From Verrucomicrobiota bacterium (GTDB taxonomy: Bacteria; Verrucomicrobiota; Verrucomicrobiia; Limisphaerales; JADLHS01): a DNA stretch of 39,023 nucleotides. The stretch lies in assembly GCA_008933055.1 (NCBI GenBank), contig WBXK01000004.1, positions 1 through 39,023 of the forward strand. The letters run 5' to 3'. The translations under genes and the position numbers were made by a program. This document shows, piece by piece, positions 28,988 to 38,689 of the stretch. Each line of letters opens with the position of its first letter. The stretch's first letter is position 1. Under the pieces are notes generated by a model that was given only the letters and a program-made list of their open reading frames with translations, was not told the origin of the DNA and did not search any database.

Positions 28988-30139
28988 TCATTTGGAAACG
29001 CTGTTTTCTTCTTTCAACACCTTGAACAACTGCCCATCCCCAGGTTCGAGGTTCACCACGAACAAGACGCGGACTTTCGATGTGAACGGAATCCACTCGC
29101 CGGATTTCTTATCGAGCTGCAAAACAGTTTTCACTTTGCGCCCATAGCCAGCGCGTTGGAACTGGATGGTCGCCTGCTGGCGATCGTGGATGTCGCGGTT
29201 CGCCACGAGAATATAGTCGGTGTCCGCTGCGTCTTTGAACATGCCCCAGAGCAGGTTTTCACCGACCACTTGTGCCCAGTGATCGTGTTGCGACTCATGG
29301 GTGCGGCGAGGCAACGGTTGGGTGTGAAAAACATCAAGAGAGCGGAGCTTATAAAGTGTGGGCCCAAGTTTCGCGAGTTCGGAGTTCAGTTGCGCGACTT
29401 GCTGGCCGCACTCATTGAGTTCAGTCGTGCCGGGTTTGAAGAGCATGTCCGCGCTGAACCATTGGATGCCTTTCACGCCATACGCGAGACTGGTGTAAAC
29501 GCTCTGCCGGATTTTCACGGCGTTGTCTGGAATCACGGAATAGTCGTGACCCCACTCGACATTGGGATTCGCGTTGGCTTCGATCCAGCAGGTGAGCGGA
29601 ATGCCAGTGGCGAGCGCGGCGTCTCGATGTTGCTCGAGCTTTTCAAAGTGACTGTGCGACCCCCACCACCATTGATAGTGATCGTAACTGAGCACATCCG
29701 GCTTCACCGTCGCCATGTATTCGTGAAGCAGTTCGCCGGCAAAACAGAGCATGTTGATGTTCGCAGGATGCGCTGGGTCAGCGAGACGGAACTCTTTAAC
29801 TTCAGTCGCGAGCTTGGGAAATGTTGGCGCTTTCGGCTCGTCTGCCAAATGGTAACCCCAGATCGCAGAATCCTTCGCCAGCTTCTTCGCGTCTTCGGGC
29901 TGAACGTGCTCCGCGAGGAGTTTCAGACCGTTTGCCCGACAGATTTCCAACTTGTCCAACGGCCACAGCACCGTGTTGAAGTTTGCTTTGGCGAGTGCTT
30001 GAGCGGTGGCTGCGCTGTCCACGTTTTTCGCTGGCCAGCCGGTGCAGATCATGAACTCCGTCATTGCCGGGCGTGGAGTTTCAGCGCGGCTGATGAGCGA
30101 AACGATTCCGAGGAGGAGATTGAGCAGTAATTTTTTCAT
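28988..30139 (-). CDS. Secreted glycoside-hydrolase-like (TIM-barrel, beta-galactosidase-type) protein
   Basis: Signal peptide; WGYHLADEPKAPTFPKLA, LSYDHYQWWW, LTCWIEANANP, GVKGIQWFSADMLF. Favoured over the long antisense ORF 28919..30130. Confidence 0.65.
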   Translation of the reverse strand: MKKLLLNLLLGIVSLISRAETPRPAMTEFMICTGWPAKNVDSAATAQALAKANFNTVLWPLDKLEICRANGLKLLAEHVQPEDAKKLAKDSAIWGYHLADEPKAPTFPKLATEVKEFRLADPAHPANINMLCFAGELLHEYMATVKPDVLSYDHYQWWWGSHSHFEKLEQHRDAALATGIPLTCWIEANANPNVEWGHDYSVIPDNAVKIRQSVYTSLAYGVKGIQWFSADMLFKPGTTELNECGQQVAQLNSELAKLGPTLYKLRSLDVFHTQPLPRRTHESQHDHWAQVVGENLLWGMFKDAADTDYILVANRDIHDRQQATIQFQRAGYGRKVKTVLQLDKKSGEWIPFTSKVRVLFVVNLEPGDGQLFKVLKEENSVSK

Positions 30140-30160
30140 GTGAGGGACTGAAGCTGTTTT

Positions 30161-31624
30161 TTATTTTGCCGCTGACTTTGAAGTCACCCTAGCGCGGAAG
30201 TCGGGCAATGACGGATCTTGAGTGCGCTCCATCCAAACCAACATCGCCCGTCGCATCGTTTGAATTTGCGTTTGATGCTTTGGATCAGCGATCAGGTTGT
30301 TCAATGCGTTCGGGTCGGCGAGAAGGTCGAAAAACTCCTCTGGCACGCGATGAACCAGCAATTCGACTCGATCCGCGACAGATTTGTTTTCCGCGCTGGC
30401 GCGCTGCATTGCCTTGAAGGTCAAACCACCCATTGGTTCGGTATTGTACTTGAACATTCCGTCTGACCAGCCGTTGAAGATATAGCCGAACTGTCTGTCC
30501 TGAAGGCAGCGCATCACATAGGATTTCCTGCCCGAGTTTTCATTGTAACAGGTGAACACATGGTCGCGTTGCGGCTGCCTGCCCCCCTTGAGCAGCGGAA
30601 GGAACGAACTCCCATCCATGCCGCCGGGAGATTTCAATCCGCACGCATCCAAGATGGTCGGCATGAAATCAATCCCTGATATGAAATGGACGCTATCCAC
30701 TGTGCCGGGTTTGATTTTTCCTGGCCAGCGTATGAGCCACGGTGTGCGCGTGCTGCTGAGGTAGCAATTGCTCTTGGCGAACGGCATCGAGATGCCATTG
30801 TCGCTGACGAACATGACAAGGGTGCTGTCCTCTAGCCCGGACTCCTTCAATGCGCGTAGAATCTCGCCGATGGTTTGATCGGCCCGGTGGGCGGAGGAAA
30901 AATACTGCGCCATCTCTTTTCGGATGTCCGGAAGATCGGGTAAAAATCCGGGCACAATGATTTCCTCGGGTTTGTATGTGCGGCTTGGCGCGGGATACTG
31001 GTTCGTGTCCTGGCTTTGCTTCTCTGTGGAATCCGCGTGATCGCTGCTTCCGGCTTTAGTGCGTTTCTTTTCGCTGCCCGCAAAAGGGCGGTGCGGGTCA
31101 TGTGAATTCGCCATCAGGAAGAAGGGCTTAGCGGAGGTCTTGGCCTGGGCCAGAAACTCGCGGGTGAACTGGTAGTATTTTTCGGGATCACGACCCGCAC
31201 CTAGGTCGCCTTGATCGCGTTTGAAGTTCCAGGGAAACTTTTCGGCGGGTGCAAGATGTCCGACTTTTCCAAGAATTCCCAGATGGTAGCCTTCAGACTT
31301 GAGCAATTCTTGTAGCGTTGGAACATCGCCCCGCACCGGATAGAAACCTGTCGCGCCGTTGTGATGCGGGTAACGCCCTGTCATCAGGCATTCGCGACTC
31401 GGTTGGCAGACCGCGACGGTGACGTGCGCATTGACGAAGCGCAGCCCTTCGCCCGCCAAACGGTCCAGGTTGGGTGTAATGTCGGGGACTTTACAGCCTG
31501 TGAAGCCCGGGGTGTCATAATCCATGTCATCCGCAGTGATGAACAGGATGTTGAGTTTCTGCGGCGACGCGAACGCGGACGTCGCCATACTAGCGAGGAG
31601 GAGGCTCAACAGAAATGGTTTCAT
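30161..31624 (-). CDS. Type I (S1) sulfatase, secreted
   Basis: NILFITADDMDYDTPGFTG; C-x-P-S-R formylglycine motif in VAVCQPSRECLMTGRYPH; HDPHRPF; VSDNGISMPFAKSNCYLSSTRTPWLIRWPG. Confidence 0.95.
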   Translation of the reverse strand: MKPFLLSLLLASMATSAFASPQKLNILFITADDMDYDTPGFTGCKVPDITPNLDRLAGEGLRFVNAHVTVAVCQPSRECLMTGRYPHHNGATGFYPVRGDVPTLQELLKSEGYHLGILGKVGHLAPAEKFPWNFKRDQGDLGAGRDPEKYYQFTREFLAQAKTSAKPFFLMANSHDPHRPFAGSEKKRTKAGSSDHADSTEKQSQDTNQYPAPSRTYKPEEIIVPGFLPDLPDIRKEMAQYFSSAHRADQTIGEILRALKESGLEDSTLVMFVSDNGISMPFAKSNCYLSSTRTPWLIRWPGKIKPGTVDSVHFISGIDFMPTILDACGLKSPGGMDGSSFLPLLKGGRQPQRDHVFTCYNENSGRKSYVMRCLQDRQFGYIFNGWSDGMFKYNTEPMGGLTFKAMQRASAENKSVADRVELLVHRVPEEFFDLLADPNALNNLIADPKHQTQIQTMRRAMLVWMERTQDPSLPDFRARVTSKSAAK

Positions 31625-31640
31625 GACGTTGCGTGTGGAA

Positions 31641-32795
31641 TTACTTCGAAGCGCGCAACGCTCGCTTCAGGACAGGTTCGATCACGTCTGCCATGCGCAT
31701 GAAGCCGAGATCGGTGGGATGAACGCGATCGACCGTGCCTTGACCATCGTCTCCGAGCAGTTTGCCACCCGGGATATAAAATATCTTTTTGTCACCCGCC
31801 TTCACCCGATGATCAAATAACTTTTTCAATTCTGCATTGGAACGTGAGTAGCCGCCGCGCCGCGATGGATTCACTAGGGCGTCCCCCATCTCGGTGTTTT
31901 CGATGAGCACAATGGGAGTCTTCGGATGCGTTTCACGGATTTTTGCGATGAGCTCTGGAATCCGTTTGGCGACGCCTTCATCATTCATATTGGGGAGGGG
32001 ATCGATCACGTAAACCGCCGGATCCAGTTGAGCCAGCAGGGCGCCGACTTCAGGTTCACAAACTGCGTTTCCAGAAAAGCCCAGATTCAAGATCGTGTTG
32101 TCGAGTCGGCGACCGAGGATGGCTGGATAGGCCATGCCGGGGCGTGAAGCCGCTGCCCCCTGCACGATAGACGTGCCATAGAACACGATGGGTTTCATTT
32201 TTTCGGGTCGAGTGGGGGGGAGGAAGCATTTGGCTTCCAGCGGCACTCCGATCTCAATTTTCTCGACGCCGTTGTAAAGCGGCAGATAAATCACGCATTC
32301 GCGAGGCTGCGGCGACATGCCGGTGGTGAGTTGTTGAGACGTCGTGATGCCAGTTGTGGGGCGACCTGCGCCAAGCCAATGCCAACCTCCATTGTGGCGA
32401 ACATATAAATCCACACCGCTCGCGCCGCTGGCGGGCATGTGCGGTGCGGCTAGTTTTTCTTTTCGCAACGTCCAGCGCGCCCAGATTTTGGTGGCATCAG
32501 TCACGAGCCTTATGCTGATCCCCGCGGAGTCCTTGCTCAAATCCCAGACTGGCTCACGCACAACGCCTTGGGCTTTCGCCGGCAAGCGATCATAAAATCT
32601 CTGCGTGTCTTTCCATCCTTTCCCTTCGATGCACAGCTCCTTTGCATCAATCCAGCGCAACTCTTTTTCGATTTTTGTAGGTTGCGCGACCGCTATGAGC
32701 GCGAAACTGAAAAGAGCGAGCATAGCCGTGATGCAAGGTCTGAGCGTGGCGAAATCATTTACGTAGCGCGATTGTGGGTGAAGTTTTGAGTTCAT
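31641..32795 (-). CDS. SGNH/GDSL hydrolase with N-terminal beta-sandwich (carbohydrate-esterase type)
   Basis: VFYGTSIVQGAAASRPGMAYPAILGRRL; NLGFSGNA; DPLPNMN; DRVHPTDLGFMRMA. Confidence 0.88.
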   Translation of the reverse strand: MNSKLHPQSRYVNDFATLRPCITAMLALFSFALIAVAQPTKIEKELRWIDAKELCIEGKGWKDTQRFYDRLPAKAQGVVREPVWDLSKDSAGISIRLVTDATKIWARWTLRKEKLAAPHMPASGASGVDLYVRHNGGWHWLGAGRPTTGITTSQQLTTGMSPQPRECVIYLPLYNGVEKIEIGVPLEAKCFLPPTRPEKMKPIVFYGTSIVQGAAASRPGMAYPAILGRRLDNTILNLGFSGNAVCEPEVGALLAQLDPAVYVIDPLPNMNDEGVAKRIPELIAKIRETHPKTPIVLIENTEMGDALVNPSRRGGYSRSNAELKKLFDHRVKAGDKKIFYIPGGKLLGDDGQGTVDRVHPTDLGFMRMADVIEPVLKRALRASK

Positions 32796-32888
32796 GTGAC
32801 AGGTTAAATGCTAACCATCGATAATAGATTGGCAATAACTCCAGCGGGGTATGGCTATTTGACTTAGACTGTGGGAGAGTCTGGTTCA

Positions 32889-34961
32889 ATGAATTCTCCG
32901 CGAAAGCTAAGCACGTCCTGCTACTTGCCATTATTGTTGGCCGCGGCGGTTGGGTATGTGTTTTCTATGGCGACAACGTTGGCTGACACCGTGTCCGTGA
33001 CGCTGCCAAAAACTCGTCAGATCACTCAACGTAACGCCAGTAATAAGGCGGATATTCGTGTGACGGGAAGTTTCAACGGAGTGGCTGCGCGACTGGAAGC
33101 GCGAGCGGTGGTGATGCCGGGCGCAACGAACAATGGAGTTTCCACGGATTGGGTCGTCATCGTGAATGCGCCGACGAATGGCGTTTATGCAGGGACGTTG
33201 ACCAACATTACCGCTGGAGGTTGGTACCGGGTGGAGGTTCGCGCCATGGATACGAGCTCAATAATTACGGTCTCAAACGGAGTGGATCGCGTGGGTGTTG
33301 GGGATATCCTCGTCACGGCTGGTCAATCTAACGCTGGATGTTATGGTTCTCCAACTCAAACTCCGACCGATGACCGCGTCAGTTCCTATATTGTTTTCAC
33401 AAAGTCTTGGCAGTTCGGCAAAGATGCTCAGCCTGACAATTCTGGTGGAATGGGGGCGGGTGGTTCTCCGTGGCCTGCTTTAGGAAGCAGGCTGGTAGCA
33501 TCGAATCAAGTGCCGGTGGGGTTCGTATGCTTGGCTGTCGGGGGGTCTTCGTTAGCGTCGTGGTTGCCAGGGACGACCTCTTTTCAAAACGTGAGCAACG
33601 TGATGCGGACATTTGGCACCAACGGGGTGCGTGCGGTGCTTTGGCATCAGGGTGAGACCGACGCATCTTCAGTGACGCCAGCAACAAACTATTTCCAGAT
33701 GCTCAGCAACGTCATCGCTCAATCACGAATCGTGGCAGGGTGGTCCGTGCCTTGGGGGATTGCGGAGGCATCTTACAACGCCGGGAATGGGCTCGCTGGT
33801 CAGGAAGGCGTGAACGCCGGGCAACGGCTTTGCGCCTATACGATCACCAATTGTTTCCGTGGAGCCCGCACGGATGATTTTCATCTGGAGGGAAAGTTGT
33901 CTGATTTTGTTCATTTCAACGGCGTGGGTTTATCCGAACACGCGCAGATGTGGGCGAACGCATTGCTTGGTGTGCAAGACCTCACGGTCAAGAACGGTAA
34001 TTTTGAATCCAATGTAGCGCTTGCGGAAGGGGGTATACAGTTCCAGATCCGAACCGTCGGTTGGAATCGAGTGAACGCAGCAGGAGAAAGTGTTTCTGGA
34101 GGCAATGGCGGATACTTAAACCCGAACTCCAACTATTACTTGAACGCTGTAGACTCGATCAACGGCGGCGTGCTTTCCAATATGAATGGACGCCACGTGG
34201 GGATGTTGTATGGCACGACGGCATTTTTACCAGCTGAAGACGCCTATCTACAGACGTTTGCTGCTCAGCTTCAGCCCAGCACAATCTATACGCTGCAAGC
34301 GGCCGTGGGTGTGCGCAACGGAAATTTCCACGGGGGTTATCGATTCGATTTTCTGACCAATGGTGTGACCTATGGAAACTTTGTCACTGGAAATGTGGCG
34401 ACGCTCAATGCGCTGGCCGGTGGAGACGCGACGAACAAATTCACTGTCGTTTCGTGTGTTGTCACGAGTGCGGTTCCGGTGTCGCCGGGTCAACAGCTTG
34501 CCATTCGGATCTCAAAACCTTCCGGCGGCGGCACATATCTGGACTTTGACGATGTGCGATTGACGACGCAACTCACGCCTTACGGCCAGTGGCAGATGAC
34601 AAACTGGAACAGCCTGACTTTATCAAATTCATTTCCAGAAGCTGACCCTGATGGCGATGGCTTGCCCAACTTAATTGAGTTTCAATTAGGTGGTGCTAAC
34701 CCACTCGTTCCTACGACGATGCCGCAGCCGCTACTGATCCAACTTAGCGGAGAAGATTATTGGCAGATGCAGCTGCTAAAAAGTCCAACCGGGTCTGGAG
34801 CGATAGAAGTTCAATTATCTTACGACATGAGCAGTTGGTTCACGCCCGTCAATTCAGGTAATGGCGATGTCATCGTCGTAAGCGATGCGACGCAGTTCAC
34901 TGTGAAAGTTCGCCGGAGCGTTACGCCCAAGGCGTTTTTCAGGATTGCTGCTAAGACTTAG
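32889..34961 (+). CDS. Secreted sialate O-acetylesterase-like (SASA/DUF303) protein
   Basis: VGDILVTAGQSNAGCYGSPTQTP; VGFVCLAVGGSSLASW; AVLWHQGETDASS; DFVHFNGVGLSEHAQMWANALL; C-terminal beta-rich and calcium-loop-like (DPDGDGLPNLIEF) segments. Confidence 0.82.
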   Translation: MNSPRKLSTSCYLPLLLAAAVGYVFSMATTLADTVSVTLPKTRQITQRNASNKADIRVTGSFNGVAARLEARAVVMPGATNNGVSTDWVVIVNAPTNGVYAGTLTNITAGGWYRVEVRAMDTSSIITVSNGVDRVGVGDILVTAGQSNAGCYGSPTQTPTDDRVSSYIVFTKSWQFGKDAQPDNSGGMGAGGSPWPALGSRLVASNQVPVGFVCLAVGGSSLASWLPGTTSFQNVSNVMRTFGTNGVRAVLWHQGETDASSVTPATNYFQMLSNVIAQSRIVAGWSVPWGIAEASYNAGNGLAGQEGVNAGQRLCAYTITNCFRGARTDDFHLEGKLSDFVHFNGVGLSEHAQMWANALLGVQDLTVKNGNFESNVALAEGGIQFQIRTVGWNRVNAAGESVSGGNGGYLNPNSNYYLNAVDSINGGVLSNMNGRHVGMLYGTTAFLPAEDAYLQTFAAQLQPSTIYTLQAAVGVRNGNFHGGYRFDFLTNGVTYGNFVTGNVATLNALAGGDATNKFTVVSCVVTSAVPVSPGQQLAIRISKPSGGGTYLDFDDVRLTTQLTPYGQWQMTNWNSLTLSNSFPEADPDGDGLPNLIEFQLGGANPLVPTTMPQPLLIQLSGEDYWQMQLLKSPTGSGAIEVQLSYDMSSWFTPVNSGNGDVIVVSDATQFTVKVRRSVTPKAFFRIAAKT

Positions 34962-35000
34962 TTAACCACAGTAACGACCCCAGATTCCAACGAGGTAAAC

Positions 35001-37397
35001 ATGAAAAATACGAATTTAATATTATTCCTAGCGATTTGCGGCATCGTTTCAAGGACTGCCTCAGCGGTGACTGTAAATGACTTTTTACCGCGAGCCTACA
35101 CCAACGCATCTGGAGTTCTACCATACCGATTGTTCAAGCCGGCGAATTACAATCCGACGAACCAGTATCCCCTTGTTGTGTTCATGCATGGTGCAGGCGA
35201 GCGAGGATCGGATAACAGCCGACAACTGTCAGTATGGCCGTCCGCCATGGTTTTTGCAGACGCTCGGAACCAAGCCAAAAACCCGTCGTTCATGATTGCG
35301 CCACAGTGTCCAAACAACGCGTCTTGGGACAGCACAAGGGGAGATCAAATAATGGCAATCTTGGATGGGTTAAAGTCTGAGTTTTCGATCGATTCCAATC
35401 GAGTTTATGTCACGGGACTCTCAATGGGCGGCTTCGGGAGTTGGTATTACATCAATTTATATCCAAGTCTGTTTGCCGCTGCTGCGCCGATCGCTTCCTC
35501 GTGGGATAATTATTTCCAGGACGTAGACACTAGAGGAATCCCCGTGTGGACCTTTTACGGGGCTGGTGACTCTTCGCCCAGTGCGACTCGTGTCGGCGTT
35601 GGCAATTTGAGGCGGGCTGGCTATAACATTATCTATACAGATTACGCTAATGGCGCACACAACGTCTGGGATGACGCTTATAACACTCCGGCGCTTTTGA
35701 CGTGGATGTATTCTCAGCGGCGCGGGACGAACTCATCAACGGGGCCAGGCACGTGGATTGGCAGCCCAGTCACTAATTCAAATCACCAACTTACGGCCAC
35801 CAACATAAGTTTAGCCGGGTTTTCGGCCACGGGAAACTTTGGGACTGTGTTCAGAGTTGATTGGACTAATTTCTCGACTTCAGTCAAATCCGGATTGGCC
35901 TTGAGAAATTCGTTGAATTGGTCCGTCTCCAACGCCGAGGTCCAGCCGAGCGTGACCAACACGTTTTTAGTCACGGGATGGACGGTTGTTTTGAATGGCT
36001 CGTTGGGTGGATTCACCTCTTTTAACGACACCCTTGCCGTGACGGTGGTACCTTCGATTACCCGACAACCAGAAAATTACTTGGCCACCGCCGGAACAAC
36101 GGCAACGTTTGAGGTTCAGATACCTCCTTATGTCTATCGGCCAACCTTTCAATGGTTGTTTCAAGGGATCCCGCTTGCTGACGCCACCAACTCGGCCCTC
36201 TTGTTGACGAATGTTCAATCAGGTCAGGCAGGTGTCTACTCTGTCGTGGTGGCGAATCCTTTCGGATCCGTGACAAGCAGCAACGCCGTCTTGGAAATCA
36301 ATCGGAATCCCGTGGCGGTTTGTCGTCCTATCTTCCTTGCTGCTGACGAACAGTGTCAGGCAGATGGGGCGATCAACGACGGATCTTTTGATCCCGATGG
36401 GGACGCTATCACCCTCCAGCAACTGCCCGCGGGCCCTTACCCATTGGGAACGAATTCCGTCACGTTGTACGTCACCGATTCTCGCGGCGCTTCAAATTCG
36501 TGTGCCGGAACGGTCACAGTTTTGGATCGCACGCCTCCTCAACTTATTTGTCCTGCGGACATTGTTATCACCAACAGCCACGACAAACTGACCTCCGTTA
36601 TCACCTATGCGCCGGCAGGTGGCGACAACTGTGGTAGCCTCTTCTCGCTCGTGTGTCGCCCGCCCTCGGGTTCAGCATTCGGAGCTGGTGTGCACACGGT
36701 AGCATGTGAGGCGACGGATAGTTCAGGCAATACCGCACGCGGCACATTCCATGTGACCGTATTCGCGGGTAATCAGCCGCCAGTGCCACACATCGAGGTC
36801 TCGCCCATCGCTGTTTTCCCAGGATGGACAAACATCATCGTCATTGCTCCTGATAGCAAAAAAGCGACCGTCAGGTTCGACGCTTCAAAATCATACGACC
36901 TAGACGATGCTTTGTTGAAATATGCTTGGAGCGAAGAGGTCTGCATGTTCTCCACGAATGTCGTAGCCCGGCGTGTGCTGAAAGTCGGGACGCACCACAT
37001 CACCCTGAATTTGGACGACACGTTCCCTTCCGGAAGCGTTTCCACGAACGTGCAGGTGGAGGTAATCTCAGGGCAGCAAGCCGTCTGCATTCTGATGGAG
37101 ATGGTCATGGAATCCGGGTTGCCCAAAAGAGAGCTGACTCCTTTGCTGGCCACGCTGAGGGCGGCGGCAGCTTCATTTGAGCGCAGTCAGACCAAGGCCG
37201 CATGCCAGCAGCTTCGTGCATTTCAGAATAAGGTGATCAATCGACTCCTCTCCGACCAGCATGAGCTTGCAATTGGTTTGATTGAATCGGCGCAGGTTGT
37301 TATTGACTCTGTAGAAGAGTCCCCGAAAAAGGGCGAGCAATCAGGCGAGCGGGACGATGAGTCGCGCCATGGCGACCACAAAAAAGGTCGTGATTGA
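35001..37397 (+). CDS. Secreted multidomain esterase (alpha/beta hydrolase + Ig-like + HYR domains)
   Basis: YPLVVFMHGAGERGSDNSRQL; VYVTGLSMGGFGSWYY (GxSxG); Ig-like ITRQPENYLATAGTTATFEV...YSVVVANPFGSVTSSNAVLEI; HYR-like DRTPPQLICPADIVITN...VACEATDSSGNTARGTFHVTV; highly charged C-terminus. Confidence 0.85.
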   Translation: MKNTNLILFLAICGIVSRTASAVTVNDFLPRAYTNASGVLPYRLFKPANYNPTNQYPLVVFMHGAGERGSDNSRQLSVWPSAMVFADARNQAKNPSFMIAPQCPNNASWDSTRGDQIMAILDGLKSEFSIDSNRVYVTGLSMGGFGSWYYINLYPSLFAAAAPIASSWDNYFQDVDTRGIPVWTFYGAGDSSPSATRVGVGNLRRAGYNIIYTDYANGAHNVWDDAYNTPALLTWMYSQRRGTNSSTGPGTWIGSPVTNSNHQLTATNISLAGFSATGNFGTVFRVDWTNFSTSVKSGLALRNSLNWSVSNAEVQPSVTNTFLVTGWTVVLNGSLGGFTSFNDTLAVTVVPSITRQPENYLATAGTTATFEVQIPPYVYRPTFQWLFQGIPLADATNSALLLTNVQSGQAGVYSVVVANPFGSVTSSNAVLEINRNPVAVCRPIFLAADEQCQADGAINDGSFDPDGDAITLQQLPAGPYPLGTNSVTLYVTDSRGASNSCAGTVTVLDRTPPQLICPADIVITNSHDKLTSVITYAPAGGDNCGSLFSLVCRPPSGSAFGAGVHTVACEATDSSGNTARGTFHVTVFAGNQPPVPHIEVSPIAVFPGWTNIIVIAPDSKKATVRFDASKSYDLDDALLKYAWSEEVCMFSTNVVARRVLKVGTHHITLNLDDTFPSGSVSTNVQVEVISGQQAVCILMEMVMESGLPKRELTPLLATLRAAAASFERSQTKAACQQLRAFQNKVINRLLSDQHELAIGLIESAQVVIDSVEESPKKGEQSGERDDESRHGDHKKGRD

Positions 37398-37546
37398 TCG
37401 GCTGATGACTTTGGAGCGATAACCGGGACGCTGTGCATAACGTTTTCATCAGATGTGATCTGGCTGCTACATTTTGTTAGTTTACACAATTATAGATGAC
37501 TCGAAATCAACCCTGACCCATCCACTCTGCTACAAAGCTGATTGTC

Positions 37547-38689
37547 ATGAGCAAAAAAAATAAGCCGATCCAATTAAAAAGTCCGTCGTCCAACAGTGCA
37601 ATCATCTCTCCGTCGATAGATTTCCTTTGCTGTGGCGGGCTTTCGATCGTCGTTGTGATCAGCATTTTTGGTTACGCCTTTTTCTCGCCACAAAGTCAAT
37701 TGTTTGCCACGGGAGTGCCGATTCTGGGCGGGCTTATTTTGGGGACATTAGTGAACGCGCCTCACTTCATGGCTTCCTACTTTCTGCTTTATCGCAACCG
37801 CACCCAAGTGATCGAACATAAGTGGGCTTCCGTGTATGTCCCCTTGATCCTTTTGGGGATCATCCTCTATGCGTTTCTCACTCCTACTCTGACGGGTAGC
37901 AATCCGCGAATAAACGCCACTGTCGTCGAGATGTTGACGGTGGTCAGCTCAGTCCTATTGGCTTGGCATTACACGGGACAGGCCTGGGGAATGACTGGAT
38001 CGTTTGCCTACATCGGCGGAATCCGGATGGATAAGCAGGAGCGGATGCTGGTGCGCAGCGGTTATTACGTGCTTCTCGTCTGGCACATCCTCTGGGCCTG
38101 TCTGTTTATTCTGCGAAAAATGGAAAGCACCCTTGCAAACAACATTTCTGACCAAATTCCGCACCTCGTCACCCTTTATAACGTCTGGTCAGTGTTAGTG
38201 CTTTTGACCATCCCCCTAGGCATCGCAGGTTTTCTTAGAATCCGCCGCCGCACCGGAATAATGCCGCCCCTGCGTTGTTATGCTCCGTGGATTGCGATCT
38301 ATCTTTGGTACACGTTGATCTGGGCACATCCATCGTTGTTTGCTTTGCTCCAAATCTTCCACGCGTTGCAGTATCTCGTCTTCCCATTGCGGGTGGAGAT
38401 CAATCAATACGCCGCCAAGCAGGAGCGCTCTGAAACGCGCCGAATCCTGCATGGAATCGGGTACTATGTGCTCCTCGTGATCGTTGGGTTGATCGTGTTT
38501 GAGTTGCCGACATTGCCGTTGATGTGGGGCGACGGAAAAATGAACTTCCTGATCACGACCTGCCTGAACATCTCCGCGGTGACCGCTTCCTTTGTGAATA
38601 TCCATCACTATTTTATAGATGGCGCCATCTGGAAGATCCGCAATCCGGAGGTTCGGCGAACTTTATTCGCTCATCTCAAAATGGCCTGA
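37547..38689 (+). CDS. Polytopic membrane protein of unknown function
   Basis: Intact 380-aa ORF with many hydrophobic segments and His-containing TM regions (NAPHFMASYFLLYRNR, LLAWHYTGQAWGM, FHALQYLVFPLRVEINQY, NIHHYFIDGAIWKIR). Confidence 0.75.
   Translation: MSKKNKPIQLKSPSSNSAIISPSIDFLCCGGLSIVVVISIFGYAFFSPQSQLFATGVPILGGLILGTLVNAPHFMASYFLLYRNRTQVIEHKWASVYVPLILLGIILYAFLTPTLTGSNPRINATVVEMLTVVSSVLLAWHYTGQAWGMTGSFAYIGGIRMDKQERMLVRSGYYVLLVWHILWACLFILRKMESTLANNISDQIPHLVTLYNVWSVLVLLTIPLGIAGFLRIRRRTGIMPPLRCYAPWIAIYLWYTLIWAHPSLFALLQIFHALQYLVFPLRVEINQYAAKQERSETRRILHGIGYYVLLVIVGLIVFELPTLPLMWGDGKMNFLITTCLNISAVTASFVNIHHYFIDGAIWKIRNPEVRRTLFAHLKMA

Noticed and set aside
28919-30130. 403-aa + strand ORF
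   Set aside because: Antisense to the minus GH-like CDS 28988..30139, which has a signal peptide and sensible composition. The + translation shows no recognisable domain; treated as a shadow ORF.
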